Shown: positions 35,314 to 44,104 of the stretch, one piece after another
Layout: the number at the start of each line of letters is the position of its first letter
Position numbering within the stretch: the stretch's first letter is position 1
Assembly: GCA_005768755.1 (NCBI GenBank)
Contig: VAFL01000002.1
Coordinates: 326,472 to 390,471 of the forward strand
DNA from: Paracoccus denitrificans
GTDB lineage: Bacteria; Pseudomonadota; Alphaproteobacteria; Rhodobacterales; Rhodobacteraceae
Reading direction: 5' to 3'
DNA: 64,000 bases
Made by a program: the position numbers and the translations under genes
The notes under the pieces: generated by a model
The model's database searches: none
What the model saw: only the letters and a program-made list of their open reading frames with translations
Told to the model about the DNA's origin: nothing

Positions 35314-37311
35314 TCAGAATGTTCTGGCAACGGTCAGTTTGACATTGCGACCCGGCGCTTTGCGCGTGGCCAGATGCGGGCGGTATTCCTTGTCGAAGAT
35401 ATTTTCGACGCCGACGCGGAACTCTGCCCCTTCCAGGACGCCTGCCTGCGGGCGGTAGGTCGCACGCAGATTGTGGATACCGAAGCCGCCCGTTTCTTCC
35501 TCAAGCTCGCCCACGCGGTCCATGCGGGCATTGGCGACCAGTTCCCAGCTGAGATCCAGCTCATCGCCCCATCGCTTGCCGAGCGTCAGGTAAAGGCTGT
35601 CCGCCGGCGCGTTGCCCCAATAGACCTCCTCGCCATCTGCACCAACCTCATCGCCCTTGGTGATCGTGGCATTCATGTCGACATAATAGCCGCTCGCAAC
35701 GCTGTAGCTCGCTTCCAACTCCAGCCCGCGCATCTCTACCTGGTCAACGCCGGAATATGACGTCACATCCCAGACATCCGTGTGATACAGGTTTGCCTTC
35801 AGGCTCAGCGCGTCGCGACCGGTGATGACATCTGCGGCATCATAAGCGCCGCCGATCTCATAAACGCGGGCCTTCTGCGGACGGTCCATGTAATCTGCCG
35901 TGTCAAAATCGTCCAGAATGGGCAGGTTTTCGGTATAGGCAGCACTGGCGAAGGCCGAAAAACCGTTCGACCACGCGTAGCGCAGCGAGATGCCGCCCAT
36001 CACGGCATCGTTCTCGTACGACGTGTCCAGATTGGTGAGTGTCGCATCACCCTGGCGGCGCAGCTTCTGAGTTTCGTAGCGCAGTGCGGGGCTGATGGTG
36101 AAGCCGCCAATCGCAATGTCGTCCACCGCGAACAGCGCAAATCGGCGGTCCGTGCCGCCGGGCGCGGATGCGGCTTCGGCACGTTTCTTGCGGATGATCT
36201 CGGCGCCGACGCGAAGATCATGTTCGGCTGCACCTGTCTGGAACCGAGAGGTGTTTTTCACCGTCAGCTTTACCGTTTCATAACGGTGATCGGCATCACC
36301 AAGCGCCGCTGCGGCTGGACCGTAAGGCGAGCTGCCTTCGATATAGGTGCTGTCGATCTGCTGATCGGCATAACTGAGATTGGCCTCGACATGGATCAGC
36401 GGGTTCGACGGGTCGTATTCATAGGCCAGGATGGTCGTGCGCGTGCGGATATCGCGGTCCACGTTGCCAAAGGAACTGCCGCCCAGACCGAACTGATCGT
36501 AAGGCACGTCGTTCTCGCTGGTTTGGGTATCGTTATACGAGAACGTCACCGACTGATCCCTTGCGGTGCCAAAGGTATATTTCGCTTTCAGAAGATACGA
36601 CGGCAGCTTGAACGGCTCGGCGCCCACATCCTCGCCGTCGCCGTCGTCCTGTTCGTCCAGCTTGCGCCAGACATATTGGGCAAGCACTTCAAAATCCTCG
36701 TTTGGCTGCCAGGCGAGGATCGTGGACGAGGTCAGCCCGTCGCCGTTCGAGGTCGCCTCCAGCGTCTGGCGCAGCCGATATCCGGGCGTGCCGCCGGTGA
36801 AATCGGATGCGTCCTTGGTTTCCAGCCGCACCAGCCCGCCGACAACGCCAGAGCCGTATTCGAACGATCCGACCGTCCCACGCGAGACTGACACGGTCTT
36901 GTAAAGCGAGGGATCGGTATAAAGCTGGGTGCCCAGCCGGTACAGTTCCTCGGACCCTTGGGTCGCGCCGTCAACCTGGATCATCACCATCTGATCGGTG
37001 CCATAGGTGCCATTGGCACCGAAACCGCGGATATTGATGCCCGAACCGCCCGGCGTCGCGCCATTAACCAACGTAACACCAGGAACCGTATCGACCAGTT
37101 CCGCCACCGTACTTGCCTGCCGGTCGTCGATTTCAGACTGCTCGATCGTCGTGACGGGTGTCGCGGTTTCGGTTTCAACGTCACGTTTGCTTTGCAGGGT
37201 GATCGTGTCCAGCACGATGACGCTGGATGCATCCTGCGCCTGCGCAGCAAGGGGGGTTACAAAAGCAACGCTGCCCAAAAGGGCGCACCGCACACAAAAA
37301 CTGTGTCGCAT
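35314..37311 (-). CDS. TonB-dependent outer membrane receptor (heme/hemoglobin-like)
   Basis: 665 residues. A signal peptide (ends AAQAQ) is followed by the TonB box region SVIVLDTITL, a plug domain with STVAELVDTVPGVTLVNG, INIRGFGANG and VSVSRGTVGSFEYGSGVVGG, and a 22-strand barrel ending with aromatic Phe (LTVARTF). NIFDKEYRPHLATRKAPGRN is the usual C-terminal block. The plug and overall size fit the heme/hemoglobin receptor family, but the FRAP and NPNL motifs of classic heme receptors are not evident, so the ligand could also be a siderophore. No hmuTUV or exbB-tonB genes are nearby. Confidence 0.9.
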   Translation of the reverse strand: MRHSFCVRCALLGSVAFVTPLAAQAQDASSVIVLDTITLQSKRDVETETATPVTTIEQSEIDDRQASTVAELVDTVPGVTLVNGATPGGSGINIRGFGANGTYGTDQMVMIQVDGATQGSEELYRLGTQLYTDPSLYKTVSVSRGTVGSFEYGSGVVGGLVRLETKDASDFTGGTPGYRLRQTLEATSNGDGLTSSTILAWQPNEDFEVLAQYVWRKLDEQDDGDGEDVGAEPFKLPSYLLKAKYTFGTARDQSVTFSYNDTQTSENDVPYDQFGLGGSSFGNVDRDIRTRTTILAYEYDPSNPLIHVEANLSYADQQIDSTYIEGSSPYGPAAAALGDADHRYETVKLTVKNTSRFQTGAAEHDLRVGAEIIRKKRAEAASAPGGTDRRFALFAVDDIAIGGFTISPALRYETQKLRRQGDATLTNLDTSYENDAVMGGISLRYAWSNGFSAFASAAYTENLPILDDFDTADYMDRPQKARVYEIGGAYDAADVITGRDALSLKANLYHTDVWDVTSYSGVDQVEMRGLELEASYSVASGYYVDMNATITKGDEVGADGEEVYWGNAPADSLYLTLGKRWGDELDLSWELVANARMDRVGELEEETGGFGIHNLRATYRPQAGVLEGAEFRVGVENIFDKEYRPHLATRKAPGRNVKLTVARTF

Positions 37312-37363
37312 ATCGACTCCGATGTGATGATGTTTGCGCTGGCGGTACGGCTAGCGTGTGCGT

Positions 37364-37398
37364 CTCGATAACTTATCTTAGTATTTTAATCAAGTTCT
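37364..37398 (-). promoter_or_regulatory. AT-rich candidate promoter/iron-operator upstream of the receptor gene
   Basis: A markedly AT-rich patch in GC-rich surroundings. On the minus strand TTGATT, 17 bases, then TATCGA is a plausible -35/-10 pair, and AACTT...AAGTT and TTAG-TATT-TTAA imperfect dyads overlap it. The location suits an iron- or Irr/RirA-type control site, but no consensus box is fully matched. Confidence 0.3.
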
Positions 37399-37587
37399 CG
37401 GGATACCGGATAGACTTCGCCTGTCAGCGATTGACGGACGCGGGAAGAATAGGCGTGTCTGCGGGCGACGGTTTCGACGTCAGATCGGCGTGACCTGCCG
37501 ATCCTTTGTTCTTCCGACTATGTAACCTCCTTGCGTCCACAGTGCGGATGTAAGAGGCTTGCCAGACGGGTATTTCCGGGGGAATGG

Positions 37588-38073
37588 ATGCGTCCCGTGC
37601 TGTTTGGAATAGCTGCACTTGCAATGATGCAGGCGAATGTCGCCTTCGGTCAGGCCGCAGAGGCCTGTGGCATTTCCGAGGAGTTGCTGCTGCATTGCAC
37701 GCTGGACAATGGCACGCGTCAGCTTGGCCTCTGCCTGAGTGGTAACAGGGTTTCCTATGCTTTCGGACCGGATTTCACTGCACCCGAACTGACGATGCTG
37801 CGTGACCTGACCAAGATCGAATACCATCCTTTCGCCTGGGCCAGCCGGACGATCTTCGAAAGCGTGACACTGATGAACGCGGATACAAGCTATGAAATCT
37901 GGTCCTCGGCCGAGCGCCATATCCCTGAAGGCCAGACCGAGGGGGGCGTGATCGTGACCCTGCCGAATGCCGAGCCACGACATTTTCACTGCGACCAAGG
38001 CAGCGTCTGGCCGCCCGATCCGATTGACGGGCTGGGCCTTTTGAATACGGTCGTTCCCGGTGCCGATGGCTAG
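37588..38073 (+). CDS. Secreted Cys-containing protein, 161 aa
   Basis: Not recognised by family. ATG 37588 is chosen for the GGGGGAAT ribosome site and because it gives a clean signal peptide (MRPVLFGIAALAMMQANVAFGQA). The mature part has cysteines in ACGIS, LLHCTL, GLCLSG and HFHCDQGSVWPP, enough for two disulfides, plus beta-rich segments (NRVSYAFGP, TSYEIWSSAE, GGVIVTLP). Predicted periplasmic or secreted. It precedes the DKNYY gene by 47 bp on the same strand. Confidence 0.75.
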   Translation: MRPVLFGIAALAMMQANVAFGQAAEACGISEELLLHCTLDNGTRQLGLCLSGNRVSYAFGPDFTAPELTMLRDLTKIEYHPFAWASRTIFESVTLMNADTSYEIWSSAERHIPEGQTEGGVIVTLPNAEPRHFHCDQGSVWPPDPIDGLGLLNTVVPGADG

Positions 38074-38120
38074 GCCCGTCATAGGGCAAATCGTGCCGCT
38101 CGCAAAGCTCCTGCCGTGGC

Positions 38121-39266
38121 ATGGCTTACATGATTAATGACAGGCGTTTCCCCATGCAGAATCCCCGATTGATCCCCTTGGCGGCGCGCGCCGCTGGCGA
38201 ACCTGTTGATCCTGGCGCATTCCATGTCTGGGACAAATCCCGGCTGGCGTCGCTTCCGGGCTACGACGCCTATACAGATCGTGAAAAATGGGAGCTGCCG
38301 AAGGACGATTTTCTTGCTGCGCTGCTGGCCCCCGTGGCAGATCGGCTGACGGGCTTCGTTCTGTTTGAAGAGCAAGGCCCGGACACCGCCATTTACGCGC
38401 TTCTGGACGATCAGCAGCTTTACCCTGTGCTGATCCCGACCCTACCGTCGATCCACTGCTATTGGGAGGTTTTCGGACGCATCGCCCGGGCGGCAGAACC
38501 CGATTGGCCGCTGGCGGCCGCCCAGCTTGCGCGCGGGGTCATTTCCGCCGACTTCGCACAGTTTGTCTGGCCGGAGTTCAGCAAGGCATATCGCGACCAT
38601 CAGCGGATTCTGGAAACCGAAGCGAAGCTGTCAGATATCGGCCCCACGCTGGTGGAATCGCCCTGGGAACATCAGAAGCAGGAATTCTCGGACGATTTGC
38701 GCCACCGCTATACAGCGCATTATGCCGGCGACGGCAAGCGTGTCTATCTGGCGGAAAATGGCCGGATCCAGAAATTGTATCGCAATTCCGATCCGAAGAC
38801 CTTTCGCATCCTGTCCGAGGTCTTCGCGCTGGATCGCAATAATGTCTATGTCCTTGGTGAGATCGTCCCCAAGATAGATCCCGCAACGTTCCGGGTTATC
38901 CACGAAGACCTGCGCAGCTATCTCTACATCTTCGCGGACAGATCACATGCATGGGACCGGAAATCCCTGATGAAAGGTGTCGACCCCAACGGCCTGACCG
39001 TGCTCAACCGGTTCTATGCGAGAAATGCGACACAGGTGATTGACCTCTACTCACTGAAGCCGATTACCGGCGCTGATGCCACCACATTCGAGGTCACCGA
39101 TGATGCCGGAAATGCGCGTGACAGTCAGCGAGAGTACTTTCTGGCACTGAAGCCCCGCTGGTCGCCGGAACTGTTCGCCGAGGAACTTCAACGCGACCCC
39201 TATGGCTGCGTCCGCGCAGGTCAGGCAGGCATCAAAAGCCGCAGGCGAAAGCCAAACAAGCCCTGA
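38121..39266 (+). CDS. DKNYY-domain protein
   Basis: 381 residues, no clear signal peptide. The C-terminal half contains tandem DKNYY-type units of the form D+N/K-VY-x-G-x2-I/L: GKRVYLAENGRIQKLYRN, LDRNNVYVLGEIVPKIDPATF and SHAWDRKSLMKGVDPNGLTVL. These proteins are beta-repeat proteins of unknown role. The N-terminal half (residues ~40-170) has a separate alpha/beta region. No ribosome site precedes ATG 38121; ATG 38154 has a weak AGG upstream and is a possible alternative start. Confidence 0.75.
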   Translation: MAYMINDRRFPMQNPRLIPLAARAAGEPVDPGAFHVWDKSRLASLPGYDAYTDREKWELPKDDFLAALLAPVADRLTGFVLFEEQGPDTAIYALLDDQQLYPVLIPTLPSIHCYWEVFGRIARAAEPDWPLAAAQLARGVISADFAQFVWPEFSKAYRDHQRILETEAKLSDIGPTLVESPWEHQKQEFSDDLRHRYTAHYAGDGKRVYLAENGRIQKLYRNSDPKTFRILSEVFALDRNNVYVLGEIVPKIDPATFRVIHEDLRSYLYIFADRSHAWDRKSLMKGVDPNGLTVLNRFYARNATQVIDLYSLKPITGADATTFEVTDDAGNARDSQREYFLALKPRWSPELFAEELQRDPYGCVRAGQAGIKSRRRKPNKP

Positions 39267-39282
39267 GCCGCCTTTCGCCCGC

Positions 39283-40953
39283 CTAAAGCTCGTCCCGCCA
39301 GCGGTTCACCAGCGGATAACGGCGGTCCAGCCAGAAAGCCTTTGGCGAAACCTTCGGCCCCGGCGCCGCCTGATAGCGTTTCCATTCGCTGTTCAGCAGC
39401 AGCCATTCGACCCGCTTGACTGTCGCCGCGTCAAATCCGCGCGCGACCAGATCCTTCAGCGAAAGATCCTCTTCGACCAGCCCATACAGAATCTGGTCGA
39501 GAATGTCGTAAGGCGGCAGCGAATCGCTGTCCTTCTGGTCCGGGCGCAGTTCGGCGCTTGGCGGCTTGGTGATGATCTGCGGTGGGATGACCTCTTCGGT
39601 CTTGCCCATCATCCAGCCGCGATGGTTGGCATTGCGCCAGCGGCAGGTTTCGAACACGCGGGTCTTGTACAGATCCTTGATCGGGTTATAGCCGCCGGCC
39701 ATGTCGCCGTAGATCGTGGCATAGCCCACCGCGACCTCGGATTTGTTGCCGGTGGTCAGCAGCATCTCGCCATGCTTGTTCGACAGCGCCATCAGCATGA
39801 CGCCGCGCAGGCGGGACTGGATATTCTCCTCGGTCACGTCGGGCTTGGTGCCCTCCATCAGATGCGCCAGGGCGCCCTCGACCGCGTCGCGCGCGCCGTC
39901 GATCCTGACCGTGTCCAGCCGCACGCCCAGACGGTTCGCGCAATCGGCCGCATCGTCCAGACTGGCCTGAGAGGTGTATTCCGAAGGCAGCATCACGCAG
40001 CGCACATTGTCCGGGCCGACCGCGTCCGATGCAATCGTCGCGACAAGCGCCGAATCGATCCCGCCCGACAGCCCCAGCACAACCTTGCGAAAGCCGTTCT
40101 TGCGCAGATAGTCACGCAGGCCTGTCATCATGGCGCGGTAATCCTGTTCCCATTCATCGGGCACATCGGCCATCTGGCCGGGTTCGGCGCGCCAGCCGTC
40201 CTGCGTCCGGACAAAATCGATATGGTCGATCACTTCGTCGAACGGGGCAAATTGCACGACCTTCTCGGCCCCGCCATCTTTGCCGGGGTTCAGGGCAAAG
40301 CTGGCGCCATCATAGATCTGGTCATCCTGTCCGCCGACCGAGTTCAGATAGACGAAAGGCAACCGCGTTTCGACGACGCGGGCGACCATATGCGCCATGC
40401 GCACATCCAGCTTTCCACGGTAATACGGACTGCCATTCGGGCTGACGAGGATCTCGGCCCCCGATTCCTCCAGCGCCTCGGCCACATCGGGCCACCAGGC
40501 ATCCTCACAAATCGGTGAACCCAGACGAACGCCGCCAATGTTGTAAGGACCGCTGATCGGTCCTTCATCAAACAGGCGCATTTCGTCGAAAAGCTCTTTA
40601 TGCGGCAGTTCGTGTTTCAGGACACGGGCGCTGACCGCGCCACCCTGAAGAATGAAATAGGCGTTATACAGTTTGCCCTCATTGGCCCATGGTGTTCCGA
40701 TGGCAAGGGCGGGTCCGTCTGCGCATTCGCGTGCCAACGCCTCGACTTGCCGGACAGCGTGATCGACAAAGCCCTTTTTCAGCACCAGATCCTGCGTCTG
40801 ATAGCCGGTAATGAACATCTCGGGCAGATAGACGATGGCCGCACCCGCGGCCTTGCCTTTTTCCCAGGCCGAGCGCGCTTTCGCGGCATTGCCTTCCAGA
40901 TCGCCAAGCGTGGGGTTCAGCTGCGCAAGCGTGATGCGGATGCTGTCAGTCAT
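39283..40953 (-). CDS. nadE: NAD+ synthase, glutamine-dependent
   Basis: 556 residues in two domains. The N-terminal nitrilase-like glutaminase has its Glu-Lys-Cys triad in YLPEMFITGY, LKHELPHKELFDE and SPICEDAWWPD. The C-terminal NAD synthetase domain has the P-loop VLGLSGGIDSALVATIA and the LLTTGNKSEVAVGYATIYGD segment. It converts deamido-NAD+ to NAD+ using ATP and ammonia channelled from glutamine. GAGGGA precedes the ATG at 40953. Length is typical of the bacterial two-domain enzyme of ~550-560 residues. Confidence 0.97.
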   Translation of the reverse strand: MTDSIRITLAQLNPTLGDLEGNAAKARSAWEKGKAAGAAIVYLPEMFITGYQTQDLVLKKGFVDHAVRQVEALARECADGPALAIGTPWANEGKLYNAYFILQGGAVSARVLKHELPHKELFDEMRLFDEGPISGPYNIGGVRLGSPICEDAWWPDVAEALEESGAEILVSPNGSPYYRGKLDVRMAHMVARVVETRLPFVYLNSVGGQDDQIYDGASFALNPGKDGGAEKVVQFAPFDEVIDHIDFVRTQDGWRAEPGQMADVPDEWEQDYRAMMTGLRDYLRKNGFRKVVLGLSGGIDSALVATIASDAVGPDNVRCVMLPSEYTSQASLDDAADCANRLGVRLDTVRIDGARDAVEGALAHLMEGTKPDVTEENIQSRLRGVMLMALSNKHGEMLLTTGNKSEVAVGYATIYGDMAGGYNPIKDLYKTRVFETCRWRNANHRGWMMGKTEEVIPPQIITKPPSAELRPDQKDSDSLPPYDILDQILYGLVEEDLSLKDLVARGFDAATVKRVEWLLLNSEWKRYQAAPGPKVSPKAFWLDRRYPLVNRWRDEL

Positions 40954-41071
40954 GATCGGTCCCTCGTTATCCTTGCCCAAGCCATAACCCAGCCTGCCGC
41001 CAGAGGGAACGGCAGCCTTTGCGCTGCGGCCAAGCATGGGCTAAACGAAAGCTCAAAGAACGGAGTCGGGC

Positions 41072-42631
41072 ATGAAGGCAGCTCTCCTGGCAGCAGCTCT
41101 GGCGGCGGCAACGCCGGCCTTGGCACAGGAAAACACGCAGCAGACCGCGAATGTGGTCACCAAGCCATATGATGATGGCGGGGTCTATACGGGCACGTTT
41201 CGCAACGGACTTCAGCACGGGCGCGGGACTTATACGCTGCCGTCCGGTTACGAATATGTCGGCGATTGGGTCGAAGGCGAAATCGTCGGCCAGGGACGGG
41301 CGAAATTTCCCAATGGCTCGGTCTATGAAGGCAGTTTCGCCAAGGGCAAGCCGAACGGCAAGGGCAAGATCACCTATGCCGATGGCGGTACCTATGAAGG
41401 CGACTGGGTTGACGGCCAGATTACCGGGACCGGCGTAGCCGAATATGCCAATGGTGCCAGCTACGAAGGTGGCTTCCAGAACGCCATGCATCACGGAAAG
41501 GGCGTGCTGAGCCAGCCGAACGGTTATCGCTATGACGGCGACTGGGTCGCGGGTGTCAAGGAAGGGACGGGCCGGATCACCTATCCCGACGGCGCGACCT
41601 ATGAAGGGCAGATGCTGGCCGGACAACGCGCCGGGCGCGGCAAGCTGACCATGCCGGACGGGCTGGTTTATGACGGCACTTGGGAAGCTGGCCAGATGTC
41701 GGGCCGGGGCGAGCTGGAGCAGCAATCGGGCGATCGCTATTCGGGTGAAATGCGTGGCGGCAAACGCGAAGGCCAGGGCCGCGCGACCTATGCCAATGGC
41801 GATGCCTATGAAGGCCATTTCAGCAACGACAAGCGCGACGGACAGGGCACATTCACCGGCACCGACGGTTATGTCTATACCGGCCAATGGGTTGGCGGGC
41901 AGATGCAGGGCGAGGGCCGCATCACCTATCCCGACGGATCGGTCTATCAAGGGCAGATGGCGGCCGATCAGCCCGACGGACGCGGCCTGATCACCTATCC
42001 TGACGGCGCCACCTATGAAGGCGACTGGGAAGCCGGCGTCATTCAGGGTCAGGGCCGCGCAGCCTATGCCAATGGCATGGTCTACGAGGGCAGCTTCCGC
42101 GAGGCCCGCATCGACGGCCAGGGGCGGATGACCTATCCCGACGGCTATGTCTACAATGGCGAGTGGAAAAGCGGCGAACGCGACGGGCGCGGACAGGCCA
42201 CCTATCCTGACGGCACCGTATATACGGGCGAGTTCCAGGGCGGGCTGCGTGCCGGACAGGGCAAGCTAACCACGCCCGACGGCTTCATCTATGAAGGCGG
42301 CTGGAAAGATGGCGAAATCGACGGCGAAGGCGTCGCGACCTATGCCACCGGGGACACATATACGGGCCATTTCGCCGCCGGAAAACGTCAGGGTCAGGGC
42401 GTGATGCGCTATGCGACCGGCCAGGTCGCCTCGGGCGAGTGGGACCAGAACCGGCTAAGCCAGCCCGGCCCGGTCGCCACCGAGGGCCCTGCCCCCGCCG
42501 CAGGTGCGAACGCTGCGCCATCTTCCGCGCCCATGCCCGCGCAGGAAAACCCGACGCCCGATCTGCCCGATGAAAGCAACGATCCCGGCGCCGCCATGCC
42601 AACCGAAAGCACTGATGGGGGCAGCCAATGA
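41072..42631 (+). CDS. Secreted MORN-repeat protein (18 full repeats)
   Basis: 519 residues. A signal peptide (ends ALAQ) is followed by an uninterrupted array of 18 MORN repeats plus a partial nineteenth. Each repeat is exactly 23 residues with the pattern Y-x-D/N-G-x-x-Y-x-G-x-W/F-x-x-G-x-x-x-G-x-G, from about residue 32 to 460. A Pro/Ala/Glu/Asp-rich tail follows. The array would fold as one long beta-hairpin rod, probably periplasmic or surface-exposed. It is the first of three tightly overlapping genes (stop overlaps the next ATG), with a membrane micro-protein and a VWA protein. Binding partner unknown. Confidence 0.92.
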   Translation: MKAALLAAALAAATPALAQENTQQTANVVTKPYDDGGVYTGTFRNGLQHGRGTYTLPSGYEYVGDWVEGEIVGQGRAKFPNGSVYEGSFAKGKPNGKGKITYADGGTYEGDWVDGQITGTGVAEYANGASYEGGFQNAMHHGKGVLSQPNGYRYDGDWVAGVKEGTGRITYPDGATYEGQMLAGQRAGRGKLTMPDGLVYDGTWEAGQMSGRGELEQQSGDRYSGEMRGGKREGQGRATYANGDAYEGHFSNDKRDGQGTFTGTDGYVYTGQWVGGQMQGEGRITYPDGSVYQGQMAADQPDGRGLITYPDGATYEGDWEAGVIQGQGRAAYANGMVYEGSFREARIDGQGRMTYPDGYVYNGEWKSGERDGRGQATYPDGTVYTGEFQGGLRAGQGKLTTPDGFIYEGGWKDGEIDGEGVATYATGDTYTGHFAAGKRQGQGVMRYATGQVASGEWDQNRLSQPGPVATEGPAPAAGANAAPSSAPMPAQENPTPDLPDESNDPGAAMPTESTDGGSQ

Positions 42632-42792
42632 TCGTCATTTGCGCCGCAATCATCGGCTTTGCCCTTGGCTGGCTGCGCGCCGGGCGCGTGGGTGGAAATA
42701 CCAAGGATCGCGTGCAATGGGCATTGGCCCATATGCTGGCCTTCCTGTTGCTGGGCCTTTTCGCCACGCTGATCATCGACCGCATGACCTGA
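42628..42792 (+). CDS. 54-aa membrane protein between MORN and VWA genes
   Basis: The short frame begins at the ATG that overlaps the MORN stop (ATGA) and ends with a TGA sharing its last base with the ATG of the VWA gene. It encodes two hydrophobic helices (VICAAIIGFALGWL and MLAFLLLGLFATLII) separated by a basic loop (RAGRVGGNTKDR). The exact overlap at both ends and the two-helix pattern make it a real gene despite its size. Function unknown; it may anchor or connect the neighbouring products at the inner membrane. Confidence 0.85.
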   Translation: MIVICAAIIGFALGWLRAGRVGGNTKDRVQWALAHMLAFLLLGLFATLIIDRMT

Positions 42793-43973
42793 TGTTCCGC
42801 CCCTTTCTTGACAGCCTGCGCCGTCATGGCGTTCCAGTCAGCCTTCGGGAATACCTCGATCTGCTGGGCGGGCTGTCGGAGGGTGTGACCGGACCAAGCC
42901 CGGACGAGTTCTATCACTTTGCCCGCACGGCGCTTGTCAAGGATGAGCGTCATATCGACCGATTTGACCGCGCCTTTTCCGAGGCGTTTTCAGGCGTTGA
43001 ACAGATTCCGGTCGAGGCGCTGCTTGATCGCGTCGATCTGCCGCGCGACTGGCTGGAAAAGCTGGCTGAGAAGTTACTGAGCGATGCCGAAAAGGCCGAA
43101 ATAGACGCGACAGGCAGCTTCGAGGCGCTGATGGAGAAGCTGCGCGAAAGACTGGCCGAACAACAGGGCCGCCACCAGGGCGGCAATAAATGGATCGGCA
43201 CCGCCGGCACCTCGCCCTTCGGCGCCAATGGCTACAACCCCGAAGGCGTGCGGATCGGGCAGGATGACAGCCGTCATCGCCGCGCCACGAAGGTCTGGGA
43301 CAAGCGCGAGTTCCGTGATTTTGACGATGGCGTCGAACTGGGCACACGAAATATCAAGGTTGCGCTGAAACGCCTGCGGCAATGGGCGCGCAATGGCAGT
43401 ACCGAAGAACTCGATCTGCCGGCGACGATCCGCGCGACGGCGGACCATGGTTATATCGACGTTCAGACCCGGCCAGAGCGTAGAAACGCCGTGAAAATAC
43501 TGTTGTTTCTGGATGTTGGCGGCAGCATGGATGACCATGTTCGCGTCGTCGAGGAACTTTTCAGCGCGGCACGCGCCGAATTCAAGCATATGGAACATTT
43601 CGTCTTCCATAACTGCCTTTACGAAGCCGTCTGGAAGGATAGTCACCGACGTTGGACCGAAACGACGCCGACCTGGGACATCCTGCACCGGTATGGTCGC
43701 GACTATAAATGCATCTTTGTCGGTGACGCCTCGATGTCTCCTTACGAGATCGTCGCGCCCGGCGGGGCAAACGAACACTGGAACAGCGAACCGGGGGAGC
43801 TGTGGCTGAAACGCGCCATTGAAACCTGGCCCGATCATGTCTGGCTGAACCCCGTTCCGCGCCAGCATTGGCATTATACGCAATCCATTCGCATGATCGC
43901 AGAGGTCTTTGAAAATCGCATGATGCCCCTGACGCTTGACGGGCTGACGCAGGCCATGCGCGTTCTCGGCTGA
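42792..43973 (+). CDS. VWA-domain protein, CoxE-like
   Basis: 393 residues. The N-terminal helical region (RPFLDSLRRHGVPVSLREYLDLLGGL, then a coiled LMEKLRERLAEQQ) and the central signature GTSPFGANGYNPEGVRIGQ lead to a VWA domain. Its metal site is LFLDVGGSMDDHVRVV: the first serine of DxSxS is glycine, as in CoxE-type proteins. DYKCIFVGDASMSPYEI and the C-terminal LTLDGLTQAMRVLG follow. CoxE-type VWA proteins often act with MoxR AAA+ ATPases in cofactor insertion. No MoxR gene is adjacent here, and the genetic coupling is to the MORN protein. Confidence 0.9.
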   Translation: MFRPFLDSLRRHGVPVSLREYLDLLGGLSEGVTGPSPDEFYHFARTALVKDERHIDRFDRAFSEAFSGVEQIPVEALLDRVDLPRDWLEKLAEKLLSDAEKAEIDATGSFEALMEKLRERLAEQQGRHQGGNKWIGTAGTSPFGANGYNPEGVRIGQDDSRHRRATKVWDKREFRDFDDGVELGTRNIKVALKRLRQWARNGSTEELDLPATIRATADHGYIDVQTRPERRNAVKILLFLDVGGSMDDHVRVVEELFSAARAEFKHMEHFVFHNCLYEAVWKDSHRRWTETTPTWDILHRYGRDYKCIFVGDASMSPYEIVAPGGANEHWNSEPGELWLKRAIETWPDHVWLNPVPRQHWHYTQSIRMIAEVFENRMMPLTLDGLTQAMRVLG

Positions 43974-44104
43974 CCGGGTGCCACGTGTAGCAGCAGACTG
44001 GCGACAGCCCGCTTGCTGTTCGTGGAAGCAAATTGCGATGATATCCGCTCTCTGGACGGACAGATGCACTTGATTGCCGGCGTTCATCAGGCCAGATTCA
44101 CCAG

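Noticed and set aside
34838..35458. Open frames across the RNase P RNA gene
   Set aside because: The region is fully explained by conserved rnpB structure; the frames are incidental.
41160..42450. Regular 69-bp periodicity resembling a tandem DNA repeat or CRISPR-like array
   Set aside because: It is the coding image of 23-residue MORN repeats; the DNA copies diverge at third positions and there are no spacers.
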